In this document: piece after piece, positions 35,612 through 47,704 of the stretch | Numbering within the stretch: the stretch's first letter is position 1 | How the letters are laid out: each line of letters opens with the position of its first letter | Program-made: the position numbers and the translations under genes | Assembly (NCBI GenBank): GCA_019916065.1 | Contig: CM034236.1 | Span: forward strand, 20,291,508 to 20,355,507 | Length of the DNA: 64,000 nucleotides | Direction: 5' to 3' | DNA from: Vitellaria paradoxa | Lineage: Eukaryota > Streptophyta > Magnoliopsida > Ericales > Sapotaceae | The notes under the pieces: generated by a model | What the model saw: only the letters and a program-made list of their open reading frames with translations | The model's database searches: none | Told to the model about the DNA's origin: nothing

Positions 35612-36960
35612 AGAAGATACCTCCACGTGTTGTTAATGCTAGCAATAGGGGTTGTGGTCAAGGTCGTGGCCAAGGTCATGGTTGCGATCATGGCTGAGGT
35701 CAAGGACGGGGACGAGGAGTCCCGGTAATTAAGGATATGCACATGCAACCTGACGTGGCTCGGGATCAGGAGTCACATGCAGGAATTGGAGCAAAGCTAC
35801 TACCAGGAGCGGCTGATGCACAGTAGGGAGTTAAGGTCCCACATGGTACTAGAGTTCTACTAGAGGTTAGAGACGTGCCTCAGGCAGAAGGCAAGCAAGC
35901 GAGGGTGGCTAATACACCACAAGCTATTAATGATTAAGCCAAAGTGGCCAATGTTTCTCAAGGAGGTTCAGTTAACCCCAAAGAATTTCTATGGAATATA
36001 TCCACGGCAATGATGAAGATGGTAGGAGGAGTACAAAACGACGAATCCATTTCAGCATTAACTAGGTTCAAGAGGATGAATCCACCAACATTTGATGGGG
36101 AAGCAGATCCAGATACGGTTGAGAGTTTCCTATCACAGTACAGGAGGATATTTAATACAATAGGATTATTCAGGATAAGGTGTAGGTATCTTACACAGCA
36201 TTTCAATTAACTGGAAAGGCGCGTGATTAGTGGACATCTATAGAAGATTCTCAAGATGTGAGTGAAATAACTTGGGAGAAATTCAAGGAGATGTTTAGGG
36301 AATAGTTTTTCTACTGCCAATGAGAGATGCAAAAAGAGATGAGTTCATGAATTTAATCCAAGGTACAATGACAGTTTTAAAGTATGAGCGTAAGTTCTTT
36401 GCTCTTCTAAGTATGCATAGAGATGGTTTCGACAGAGTATAACAAATGCCAAAGATTTAAGAGGGGTTTAAGACCAGCCATTAGGGGTAGGGAAGAACTT
36501 CTACATTTGGAAGGCTACAAAATGTTGACATCCCAAGCTATGATAGTAAAGAAAGACTTAATTGACATGAGGCAGCAAATAGATAATAAGCAGGGTAAGA
36601 GTTCAGCTTCTCCACCAGACAACAAAAATAAAAAGAGGCAAAGAGAAGATTCACAGTATCAGTAGAGCCGTGCACCTCCTACTCATTCTATAGTAGGGAC
36701 AACCTCACAAAGTTCAATTCTTTGCTTCTAGTGTAAACAACCAAGACGTCGAAAGTCAAAATGCCCTCGGATCAAGTAGAGTTGAGCAGAGGATTGAATC
36801 GAGGTCATGTTACCAGTGTGGCTAGTAGGGCCATATTCAAAGGGATTGTCTGCAACAACAGGAGAATTCAAGTGCTGTTTGACCGCAGCAACCCACTCAG
36901 TCAGTTTCTTATCAGCAGAGTTGTAGACCAGCAAGGTCACAGGCCATGCAATCGTAATTT
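35612..36960 (+). pseudogene. Chromovirus gag with zinc knuckle, broken
   Basis: The start is RG-rich (GCGQGRGQGHG, near 35650). At 36060-36170 the typical entry FKRMNPPTFDGEADPDTVES leads the gag domain. The CCHC zinc knuckle is at 36808-36849: Cys at 36808, Cys at 36817, His at 36832 and Cys at 36847 (CYQCG, two stop codons, GHIQRDC), keeping the CX2CX4HX4C spacing although the two middle codons are TAG. Further stops (36208, 36663) and shifts occur. The intact protein packages the element RNA. Confidence 0.8.
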
Positions 36961-37077
36961 TCGAGAGTAACCCAAGGTGGATCTCAACAAGGCTAGAGAG
37001 GTAGCAAGCCACCAGCTACACAAACACAGGGAAGAGTTTTTGAATTGATATGAGATGATGGGCTTGCTGAACCGATT

Positions 37078-40000
37078 GTGACTAGAGGTACTTTTCTTTT
37101 TTTTACTTCTAGAGCCACAGTACTTATAGCTACTGGAGCATCGCACTTGTTCATTTCTACACATTTTGCATCTGTATTAAAATTAATTATGGAACAATTG
37201 GTCCCACCTGTGCATGTCGAGACGCCAATTGGGGGTCATACTACCTTAACTCAGATTTGTAAAGGGTGTGAGATCACCATAATTGATGAGATTTCTGCAT
37301 CCGACCATCATTTGTTGTTCGACTTGATTGTGTTAGAGATGAACAACTTTGACATTATTCTCAGTATGGATTGGCTATCTGTTTATCGAGCAATAATAGA
37401 TTGTGCTAAAGGGAAAGTAACCTTCTATACACTTGAGGGTGACCAGATACGATTCACAGGTGACCGTAGAGATTCTTTAGTCACACCTTTTCTAGATGGA
37501 CAGAGAAGGGTTGATTTGTATAGTTTGTTCGCCAGCTTAGGTTTGGAGAATGAGGAGGTGAGCAGTGAGGTAGAGTTGCCACCAATTGTGTATGAGTTTC
37601 CAAATGTATTCCCGAAGGACTTGACAGAGTTGCCACTAGAACGGAAAGTGAAATTCAGTATTGATCTGGTTTCAGGCACGAAGTCGATATCTGTGGCGTC
37701 TTATAGACTTACTCTAGTAGAACTGGTTGAGCTAAAGACTCAACTTGAGGACCTGATTGCTAAAGGTTTCATTCATCCTAGTACTTCACTGTGAGGAGCA
37801 TGGGCATTATTCGTGACAAAGAAAGATGGCTCGATGTAGATGTGCATCGACTACAAAAAGCTAAATAGGGTGACAACAAAGAATAAATACCCACTGCTAA
37901 GGATCAACGACTTGTTTGACCAGCTCAGGGGTTCATAGTGTTTTTTGAAGATTGATTTGAGATCAGGGTAACATCAATTGAGAGTGAAGAAGGAAGATAT
38001 ACCAAAGACAGGTTTTAGGACTTGATACGGGCATTATGAGTTTTTAGTGATGCCTTTTGGGTTGACAAATGCCCTCGTAGCTTTTATGGATTTGATGAAT
38101 AGGATATTCAGTGCTTACTTAGATAAATTTGTGGTAACATTCATTGATGACGTCTTAGTGTATTCTCGATGCAAGGAAGAGCACAAGGAGCATTTAAGAT
38201 TAGTACTTCAAACTCTATGGAAGCACAAGCTTTACGCCAAGTTAAGTAAGTTAATTTTGACTTAAAGAAGTGAAGTTTCTTGGCCATGTCGTGTCTAGTG
38301 AAGGAGTATCAGTAGACCAATCTAAGATAGAAGTAGTTATAGATTGGCCACGACCAAAGACAGTATTTGAGATTCGAAGTTTCTTAGGATTAGCCAGATA
38401 TTATTGAAGGTTTGTTCAGGATTTTTCAAGGTTAGCCGCACCAATGACTAGGTTAACTCGAAAAGGAGTGAAATTTGTATAGGATGGGGCTTGTGAAAAG
38501 TCATTTCAAGAGTTGAAAATGAGATTAACTTCTACACTAGTGTTTGTGATTTCAGAAAGAGGATTGAGTTATACAGTGTATTATGATGCATCTAAAGAGG
38601 GATTAGGGTGTGTGCTAATGCAAGGAGGTAGGGTTGTAGCCTACGAGTCAAGACAGTTAAAGATTTATGAGCAAAATTATCCAATACATCACCTAGAGTT
38701 AGCAGCAGTAATTTATGCTTTGAAGAGTTGGAGACATTATCTATATGGAGAGAAGTTTAAAGTATTCTCAGATCACAACAGTTTGAAGTATATCTTTACC
38801 CAGAAGGATTTAAATTTGAGACAAAAGGAGATGGATGGAATACATGGAAGACTATAACTTTGAATTACAATATCACATAGGGAAAGCAAATGTGGTTGCG
38901 AATGCCCTTAGTCAGAAGACTCATAATGTTTTAGCTAGCCTTATAATGAGGGAATGGAATATGATTAGGGAAATTTGTGAGTTTGATCTTTACCAAATAG
39001 AAGAAGAAGGACATGCAACTCTTTTTTCTTTGGTAGCACAACCGACATTGGTCACTCGTGTTATAGAGGCTTAAATATTAGATGTTGAGTTTGATGTGAA
39101 TCAGGCAAAGGTGTTAAGTGTAGAAGGATTACCAGGCTGGACCTTTAATACAGATAGTGGTTTGAGATATCTAGGTAGATTATTTGTGCCAGCATCTATT
39201 TGAGACGGGGTCTTAAGAAAGTTTTATCACTCCAAACTTGCAGTGCATCCAAGAGGTACAAAGATATATCATGACTTATACCAACAATTCTTTTGGGTAG
39301 GAATGAAAAAAGAAGTGGCAAAATTCATTAGTAGGTGCCTTACTTATCAACAAGTCAAGGCTAAACATTAGAGACTGGCAGGTATGTTACAGCCACTACT
39401 AGTATCAAGGTGGAAATAGAAGAATGCGACAATAGATTTTGTTTGTGCGTTATCGAGATCATGGAAGAGTCATAACACAATTTGGGTACTGGTGGATAGA
39501 TTGACAAAGTCAACTCATTTTCTACCTAACTGATTCTATAGATACTCTTGCTCAACTTTATATCAGGGAGATTGTAAGACTTCACGGAGTTCTAGTTTCC
39601 ATTGTCTTAGATAGGGATTCTCGTTTCATCTCCCAATTTTGGCAGGGACTCCAAACAACTATGGGGACTCGATTGTTAATTAGTACAGCCTTCCACCCGC
39701 AGACTGATGAATAATCAGAACGATCTATTCAAATTCTAGAAGATATGCTCAAAGCTTGTGTACTTGATTTCCAAGGCAGTTGGGAAGATTACTTACCACT
39801 AGTAGAATTTTCCTATAATAACAGTTACCAGTCAAGTATTAGGATGGCACCTTTCGAGGCATTATATGGTAGGCCATGTAGATCACCATTTTGTTAGACT
39901 AAAATAGGAGAAGCTACAATTATTAGGCCAGAGCTTGTTAGGGAAACCACTGAGAAAGTTAAAGTTATTCGCCAAAGATTTGAGATGGCGCGGAGCTGCC

Positions 40001-40430
40001 AGAAGAGCTATGCTAACCAAAGACAGAGACCACTAGAGTTTGAGGTGAAAAATCATGTGTTCTTAAAGGTCTCATCATGAAAGGGGGTGTTTCGTTTTGG
40101 TTGTAGAGGGAAGCTTTCACCTAGATTTATTTGATCATTTGAGATGTTGGCTAAAATTAGAGATGTGCCATACCATCTTACCTTGCCACCACAATTATCC
40201 AGTGTACATGATGTTTTTCGTATATCAATGCTGAGAAAGTATAATGCTAAACGATCACATGTTCTTGATTGGACCGAGCTTGAGATTGACTCAGACGTGA
40301 CATACGAAGTGAGACCAGTGAAGATTTTAGATTCACGAGAACAAGTGCTAAGAGGGAAGACCATTCACTTAGTTAGAGTGTTATGGAAACATCATGGTGT
40401 CGAGAAGTGTCTTGGGAACAGGAGTTAGAA
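37078..40430 (+). pseudogene. Chromovirus pol (protease, RT, RNase H, integrase, chromodomain-like tail), broken
   Basis: Protease at about 37110-37200: VLIATGASHLFIS, where the family has D(S/T)GASHSF, so the catalytic Asp is Ala. Then IILSMDWLS, and the linker before reverse transcriptase. Reverse transcriptase at about 37640-38270: [20 protein letters not shown] and FIDDVLVYS with both catalytic Asp retained. RNase H at 38560-38860: [37 protein letters not shown]. Integrase at about 39200-39900: the zinc-finger and core regions are recognisable ([38 protein letters not shown]-like) but broken. The tail at 40144-40430 has DVFRISMLRKY then ILDSREQVLRGKTIHLVRVLW, the entry to a chromodomain. 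At least a dozen stops, several of the TGG to TGA/TAG or CGA to TGA type. Confidence 0.9.
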
Positions 40431-40510
40431 ATAAGGAAAAAATATGCAGAATTATTCAATGATTTAGGTACTTTTTAAATTTCAATGAAATTTTTTTAAA
40501 GAGGGTACGA

Positions 40511-42267
40511 TGTAATGACCCAGGAATTTCAAATCTTGCTTTGATTATTTTTTTTTATTTAATTTCGTAATAAAGAATTTAGTCAACTTAAATTTTGTTG
40601 ATACATTAATTAAATATTTATTTTATTGTGGATGCACGGTGGATATGAGAATTTTATTTGAATATTTAAATAATTTATTTTATTATAAAATATGATTTAA
40701 TTTTAATTAAATAAAATATTAAATTTTTCTTAACTAACGGTGTGTTATACTAAAATATATGTGTACATGGACTAGAATTCAACTTCAAATTGAATTTTAA
40801 CTAGTAGTTAATATTATAATTATTTAATATTTCGGGGTGACGTTTACAATCCAACTTCAAATTGGATTCTATCATCTGACAGTAGCCTTAGATATATATA
40901 TACATATATATATTCATAGAGTTCACATTCAGTGGACAAAAATAAAAAAGAAAAGGATTTCCAAGCCGATTTGGATTCACATAGGCAACCGTATATATAT
41001 ATATACTTTAGGAGGGACACCGAGTAAGGTTATTTGGCAGGAAGAAAAAAAAATGGGGGGAAAAGAGAGTTGGTGTTGGCAAAGCATTCGGCAAGGAGAA
41101 ATTTTTTCTCGTGCTCATGATTTGGTAGCGCATATTCATATTAATCCAGAGGCTTTTTTCTTTCAATTGGAAGCATTGTTCCTTGTTTTTTTTTCTGCAA
41201 ATTTAATTGAGGTAAGGGTGGAGTGAAATAAAAATTAAATTAATTATGTGTGGTCTAATTTTGTGAACTCTTTGTGATTATTTGGTTTACTGTTACATAA
41301 TAAATTATGTGATTATGGCTGACTTATAGATTGGAAACATATGTATAAATTGATTTTGATTTTGATTTTGAGGAATTAAAATTTAGTTGGTTTAAAAATT
41401 TTAAATTTTAAAATTTATGTTTTATTATGGAACCTTGTATAAGGAACAGAAATATTTTTAAAGTATGTTTAGGATTTGAATAAATAAATAATATTTATTC
41501 ATTGATTTTACGATTTTGGTTTGGATTGTGAGAGGTACCGGGATAAGTAGTTGGTGCTGAAAGCTACACTAGTGAAAGACCAGGAACCTACGCGAGGTTG
41601 GGTTATCGTGTCCAGTAGACTAGTAACTTACAAAGCATTGATGAGTTGATATTTGGTATCCTATGGCTGAGGCATAAGTTGACTATGTAGCGGTACCTAA
41701 CCCAATAATTAATAATATAGTTTATTAATATAATTTATTTTATTTAATGTTATGTTCAGAATATTTAAATTTAAATTTAAAAATTTTTGATATGTGATGT
41801 ATGTTGACATGACATGTTAAAGATTTATGCTAGGACACCCGTGCATGATTTCTTTAACTTTTATCTTTCTCTAAGCACCAGTTGATATTTTAATATACAT
41901 TAGTATATATTGTGCTTATACCCTTGCAGCTTTAGATGTAAGTGCAAGTGTTGCACTAGACGATGGTCATGATGGTACCGTTTAGGCAGATTTGATATTT
42001 CGAGTAGCTCGTTAAATTTATTTTAGGGAGAAGATTGCATTTTTTTTTAGTTTAATTTTTTTCCTTTGATTGGATTTTTATTATTGTATGCGTCTCGGTT
42101 TGGGAGACAAAAGATGGATTTATTTATTTAATTTTTTCTATATTTGGAGATTATTAGTTCATTATTATTAAATATATTTGGATTTGATTACTTTGAATTG
42201 ATGGTTTTAGTGATCTATGGTGGTTTGTTCACGCTCTTGGGTTTGTGAAAAATTTCAGGGCGCGACA
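40511..42267 (+). mobile_element. Chromovirus 3' LTR
   Basis: TGTAATGACCCAGGAATTTC..GGGCGCGACA, 1757 bases, preceded by a purine-rich tract (AAAGAGGGTACGA). AT microsatellites at 40894-40911 and 40991-41004 are shorter than in the 5' copy. Confidence 0.92.
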
Positions 42268-42317
42268 ATAGCGGTCGAGCGTATATGGGGCCCTCTATAA
42301 CAGCATTTCTAGTAGTG

Positions 42318-42710
42318 AGAGAAAAGAAATACTAGATTTACATGACCACATGTTAGATCATCGTGCGAGATCTTCTCAATTCTAGTTCATCTCATGAGTT
42401 TAAGCCACTTGTTACGGTGAACATTATCTGGCCCTTGTATGACGATTTCTCATTTTAGCTTATATCGCTCCCTAAACATTAGGAAAGGCTATGGTGTTTT
42501 AAATTTTTATTTATTTATTTTTATTTTAACAATATCAATAGTTAGATCTATAGTTAAAGAGGATTTACCCATTAATGCAAAACCACTATAATAGTGCATA
42601 TTATGAGGTATATTTTAGAAGATGTGTGTTAATTGGGTGATTAGTTAAATAGGTGTGTGATGATGTTTGTGCTAGAAAATAGACTAGCAAACAACCCAAG
42701 TTCTTGCACG
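42318..42710. other. Spacer between CACTA2 and CACTA3
   Basis: About 390 bases with no ORF, terminal repeat or similarity that I recognise. It may be original host DNA between two insertions. Confidence 0.4.
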
Positions 42711-42759
42711 TAGTACTAGAAATATAAGTATTGCCGGATTGAATTTTCAGGCAACCATT

Positions 42760-42960
42760 TTTAGCGATCGCAGAAAGATTATTAACGACTGCTTTGGGTA
42801 GTCAACGAGATGGGGGTCGTAAATGTACTGTGACTGGGTTATTCGCGATCAAAAATTTGTGCAACTACTTTTGGCAGTCACTAAAAGAACATGTACAACA
42901 GCTTTAGTGAGTGCTTTGACAGTCGCTAATACTAGCATTATAATCAATTAAAGCACTTCT
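42760..42960 (+). repeat. CACTA3 left subterminal repeats
   Basis: Words TAGCGATCGC, TAACGACTGC, GGTCGTAAAT, GGCAGTCACTAA and ACAGTCGCTAATA recur in both orientations within 200 bases. They match those at the right end and are the likely binding sites of the TNPA-type protein. Confidence 0.7.
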
Positions 42961-43125
42961 CTATTTCCCCTCCCTCTTTTATTTTATTCTCCCTCTCTCT
43001 GTTTTTCCCTCCCTTCCTCTATTTCTTGTGTACCCCTATCTCGCCTCCCCCTACCAGCCAGCGACACTGTTGATCCATGCCACGGGGACCCTTCAGGTAG
43101 CTCTCTCTCTCTCTCTATATATATA
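42960..43125 (+). repeat. Pyrimidine-rich leader and TA microsatellite of CACTA3
   Basis: TCCCTC- and CTCTCT-rich sequence, ending with (CT)n at 43100-43115 and (TA)n at 43115-43129. It is the counterpart of the purine-rich blocks of CACTA1 and CACTA2 read in transposase direction. Confidence 0.7.
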
Positions 43126-43289
43126 TATACACATCATTGCCGACCAAACTAATTTTTTTTTATTTTTTCGATTTTTGTTAAGTTTTATCTTAATTTACTC
43201 TGCCGTTGCTCTCGTTTTTCAGGTATATTTTATTTTTACTATTTTTGGTTTTATTTTGGTGTATATATATGCTGTTTTAGGATTTTGCT

Positions 43290-45035
43290 AAAATATGTTG
43301 GAAGATGTTGAATATTTTGGGGTTTTTTTTGTTTGAGTTGATTGTTTTTTTTTTTTTTTTTTGGCTATTGAAACTATTGGAGTACTGTTAATCATACACT
43401 ACTTTTAGTTATATTAAGTACTATTTTTTTGTTTGAATATTGGAACTATTTTTTTTGGTATATCTGTTCAAACTATTGGTATATTTTTGTAATGTTTTTT
43501 GTTCAAATTACTATTGTGAACACTGCTCTGTCGTGAAAATTGTTGATTTTTATTTTTATTGGCATCTTATATGTTGTTTTTGGCATTTTTGTTTTTGTTT
43601 TTTTGTTTTTTTTGTGTTTTTATTGTTGATTAATTAAATGTGTTTGGTTTTATAATTATGTTATTAGACTATTTTTTATATTAATATTGGACTGATTTTT
43701 TGTAATGTTGAATAAATTGTTAGAATTTTGGGTAATTTTAAAGTCACTAGAAATTATATTAATGTCAAAGTCAGTTTTTAAATTGCAAAGTGTGTAGCTT
43801 GAAATTAAATTAATTGAATTTATAATAATATAATATTGAATTAATTAGGAAATTGACCATGATATTATAACATTAATAAAAAAAATAAAAGGATAATAAA
43901 ATAACTAATATTAAGAAAATAATAATTTCGCTAAATTAATGACAGAATGGTAATAATTATAAAATTGAGTGAGTTAAATAATAAAGATATTATTATTTGA
44001 AATATCAAATAATAATTTGATTAATATCATGATAACTAAATAAATTAATAAATAAATTATAATATTAAATAAATTTTAACATTAGTTAAATTAAGTTATA
44101 ATAATAATTATAATATTATATAATTATATTAAAGATACTATTATTATTTAAATTGATATCATTAATATTATTATGGTAACGGCAATAATAATATTTAATA
44201 AGGTGAAATTAATAAAGATATTATTATATAAAATGTTAGATAATAATTTATAGCATTAAATATAATATGAAATTAATAAATTATAATATTAAATTAGTTA
44301 AAACATAATACTAAATTATAATATTAAAAATACTAAAATTATTTAAATTGATATGATTACTATTATTATCCTAATGGCAACAATAATATTCAATAAAATT
44401 ATAATAAAATAATAATATGAATTGAATTATAATAAATTAGTTAATATTATAATAACTAAATAAATTATTGGGTCCAATCGCATCCAATATTTATTGCTTG
44501 ACCCAATCCAAGTATATAATAATAGTATTTTAATATTAAATTATCATTTAAATTAGTTAAATTAAAATATTAAATTATAACATGAAAGTATTAAATAATA
44601 ATATTAAAAACACTAAAATTATATAATGATAAAATATTATTATTAGTTAGGATATTAAGTAACAAATTGTAGTGTTAAATTATAATACTAAATTATAATG
44701 TTCCATTGGTTAAATTATAATATGAAACTATAATAATATTGTTTAAATTGATATTAATAATGTTATTATCCTGATGGCAACAATAATAATATTACATTAG
44801 TTAACAAAAATATTATTATCATATAAAATATTAAATAATAAATTGTAGTATTAAATTATAATGTTACATTAGGCAAATTATAATAATATTTATATAATTT
44901 ATAATAATAATAATACTAATAATAATATAACACTCATAACATAATATAATGTAATTAAGTTATAATAAAATTAATAATGATGATGATGATGATAACAATA
45001 ATAGCATAATACAATCCATATTAATAATATTAGAA
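43290..45035. other. AT-rich non-coding body of CACTA3
   Basis: Mostly TTA/AAT words (for example aataatatt and taaattataata), T runs at 43347 and a short (TGA)n at 44967-44984. The open frame at 43440-43637 is a low-complexity Phe/Leu/Val run, not a gene. Confidence 0.55.
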
Positions 45036-45039
45036 AATT

Positions 45040-46800
45040 AGGAAAAATAATAGTGTTCTAATAGTGTAATTAGTTAACTAGTAATATTAAATTATAATAG
45101 TTAATTAGTAATAGTTAATTAATCGTAATTAATTAGTTAGATAATAACTAATACACAAACCCTAATCTTAGTTGGGCCCAATCCAATATCTTTCTTGGGT
45201 CCAATCCAATTAAATGGTTAATAATATAAAAAATTAGGTAAAATAATAATATTATAATATTATAATTAAATAATTAGTAATAGTTAATTAATAGTATTTA
45301 ATTAGTTAAATTCATAATTAATACACAAACCATTAATGTTACTGAGCCCAATCTAGTATCTTTCCTGGGCCCAATTCAATCAAATATTAATAAGATAATA
45401 AAATTAGGTAAAATAATAATATTATCATATTATAATTAGGTAATTAGTAATAGTTAATTAATAGTATTTAATTAGTTAAATTCATAACTAATATACAAAC
45501 CCCTAATATACAAACCTCTAATCTTACGCAGGCCCAATTCAATATATTTCTTGGGTCCCATCCAATCAAATATTAATAATATAAGAAAGTTAGGTAAAAT
45601 AATAATATTATAATATTATAATTAGGCAATTAATGATAATTAATTAACAATATTTAAGTAGTTAAATTAATAACTAATACACAAATCCTTAATCTTACTT
45701 GAACCCAATCCAATATCTTTCTTGTACTCAATCCAATCTAATATTAATAATAATTAGAAAATTAGGTAAAGTAATAATATTATAATATTATAATTAATTA
45801 CTTAGTAACAGCAAATTAATAATATTTAATTAGTTCAATTCACAGCTAATACACAAACCTCTAATCTTACATGGTCTTAATCCAATATCGTACTAAGGGC
45901 CAATCTAACCTGATATAATAATAGTTATAAAATTAGGTAAAATAATAATATTACAATATTATATTTGATTAATTAGCAATAGTTAATTAATAATATTTAA
46001 TTAGTTATATTCATAACTAATACACAACTCTCTAATCTTACTTAGGCCCAATCAAATATCTTTCTTAGGCCCAATCAAATCAAATATTAATAATGTAAGA
46101 AAATTAGGAAAAATAATAATGTTATAATATTATAATTAGGTAATTAATAATAGTTAGTTAATAATATTTAATTAGTTAATTAATAGCTAATAGACAAACT
46201 CGTAATATTACTTGGACTTAATCCAACATCTTACTGGACCCAATCAAATATCTTTCTTAAGCCCGATCAAATCAAATATTAATAATGTAAGCAAATTAGG
46301 TAAAATAATAATATTATAATATTATAATTAGATAATTAATAATAGTATTTAATTAGTTAAATTAATAGCTAATACACAAACCCTTAATATTATTTGTGGC
46401 TCAATCTAATATCTTACTTGGGCCCAATGCAATCTAATATTAATATTCTAAGGATATTAGGTAAATAATAATATTATAATATTATAACTAGGTAATTAAT
46501 AATATTAAATTAATAATATTTAGTTAGTTAAATTAATAGTTAATACACAAACCCCTAGTCTTACTTGAGCCCAATCCCAATCCAATATTAATACTATAAG
46601 GAAATTAGGTAAAATAATAATATTATAATATTATAATTAGGTAATTATTAATAGTAATTAATAATATTTAATTAGTTAAATCAATAACTAATACATAAAT
46701 CTTTAATCTTACTTGGTCCATTCCAATCCAATACTAATACATAAGAAAATTAGGTAAAATAGTAATGTAATAATATTATAATTAAGTATTAATAATATTA
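45040..46800 (+). repeat. Tandem array of about ten 171-bp units inside CACTA3
   Basis: The word ATACACAAAC or a close variant occurs at 45151, 45321, 45491, 45677, 45849, 46020, 46191, 46372, 46543 and 46691. Spacing is 170, 170, 186, 172, 171, 171, 181, 171 and 148. Each unit also has one or two copies of a GGGCCCAATCCAATAT-like word, TTAGGTAAAATAATAATATT and TAATTAATAATATTTAATTAG. It is a GC-poor minisatellite with GGCCCAAT islands. Confidence 0.85.
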
Positions 46801-47007
46801 AATAATAATAATAGTAGAAATAGTAATAATAATATTAATTATAAGAAGCAATATTAAATTATAATCTTAGGAATAATATTATAATAAATTAATAATATTA
46901 CGTGAGTCCAATCAAAATTATTACTTTAGCTCAATCCAATCTAATAATATACTTGGGCTGATCCTATTCAATCCAAATCCAATCCAATTTAATTCAAATC
47001 CAAGTTT

Positions 47008-47185
47008 ATTATAAGTTAGGAAATAAAGAGAAACTTAGAACTGTTTTACTTTATTTTAAGTTAGGAAACTAAGAGAAATTTAGAACTCCTTTACTTTACT
47101 CTAAGTCAGGAAACAAAGAGAAACTTAAAACTTCTTTACTTTAGTAGGAAACAAAGAGAAACTTAGAACTATTTTACTTTATTCA
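47008..47185 (+). repeat. Four tandem units of about 45 bp
   Basis: AGGAAACAAAGAGAAACTTA and variants start at 47018, 47063, 47108 and 47146, each followed by AACT.xTTTTACTTTA. It lies just before the transposase region of CACTA3. Confidence 0.85.
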
Positions 47186-47704
47186 TTTGCAACGCATATT
47201 AGTGGAACTTAGATTTGTTCAAGAATCTTGTATGTCACCTGTTTGGTCATCCTTGGGTGACAGATTAGTTCTTTGACCAGGTTCATCATTCTTTTAATGA
47301 ACACGTGAGATTAACGTACATGATTCTTGAATTGTCTAGTTTAGACAGTTTGGAAATGCAACTATCCATCTTGTCTTCAACAACTCATGTAATGTCCCAT
47401 GTTAGATGGAGTTTTAGTTGATGTCCTGTGGTTCTCTGGGGTGCGTACAAGAGTATGACTAGTTTCGTGTTTTGCGTTGTATACTTGGAGAACCACACAG
47501 ACATGCTACCAAAATTTTGTCTAATCAGGGGACAAAAGCATTGAGTTTTGAGTGCAAGTTGGATTGTATATTCTCGAATAGGATAGGACCAACCACCCTG
47601 TAGTAAGAAGGTGAAGTTTATGGACTAGACGCTTTGCATATTGCACGATCCTTTAGGCTAATCGTTCATCTTAATTTCGGGACTTTGCAGAAATAGTTAG
47701 CAAG
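47186..47704. other. Leader sequence before the CACTA3 transposase
   Basis: No open frame of note. The stretch 47520-47700 (ctaatcaggggacaaaagc, agtgcaagttgg) resembles, in reverse, the CACTA1 segment near 11600-11640, so it is probably a conserved 5' part of the transposase transcript. Confidence 0.4.

Larger units (their letters stand above)
33677..42267 (+). mobile_element. Ty3/gypsy chromovirus (Tekay/Del type), nearly full length, 8591 bp
   Basis: Two LTRs (33677-35446 and 40511-42267) enclose primer site, gag, protease, reverse transcriptase, RNase H, integrase and a chromodomain-like tail, in chromovirus order. The flanks are ATAGT on the left (33672-33676) and ATAGC on the right (42268-42272), a 5-bp target duplication with one change. 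The LTRs look over 90% identical by eye, so this is the youngest large insertion here. All ORFs carry stops. Confidence 0.92.
29999..42317 (-). mobile_element. CACTA2, CACTA element truncated at its left and carrying two nested insertions
   Basis: The left part (29999-30700) matches 11060-11760 of CACTA1. The right end reads GCATTTCTAGTAGTG at 42317, whose complement starts CACTACTAGAAATGC, a CACTA terminus. Subterminal sequence is split by the chromovirus: 33605-33676 (actacctcaaggcagttgat, like gaccgcctcaaggcgatcat in CACTA1) and 42268-42317 (agcggtcgagcg). A MITE at 31871-32818 and a chromovirus at 33677-42267 lie inside. The left terminus and most of the transposase are absent. Confidence 0.7.

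Noticed and set aside
40837..41226. 129-residue frame within the 3' LTR
   Set aside because: It lies wholly in the LTR and is not kept in the 5' LTR, where the same region has stops.
33677..42267. Endogenous pararetrovirus (caulimovirid)
   Set aside because: LTRs, tRNA-Met primer site, integrase remnants and a chromodomain-like tail all indicate a Ty3/gypsy chromovirus; no movement or coat protein motif of such viruses was seen.
43028..43637. Hydrophobic frames that look like membrane proteins
   Set aside because: T-rich DNA encodes Phe/Leu/Val runs; no signal of real coding.
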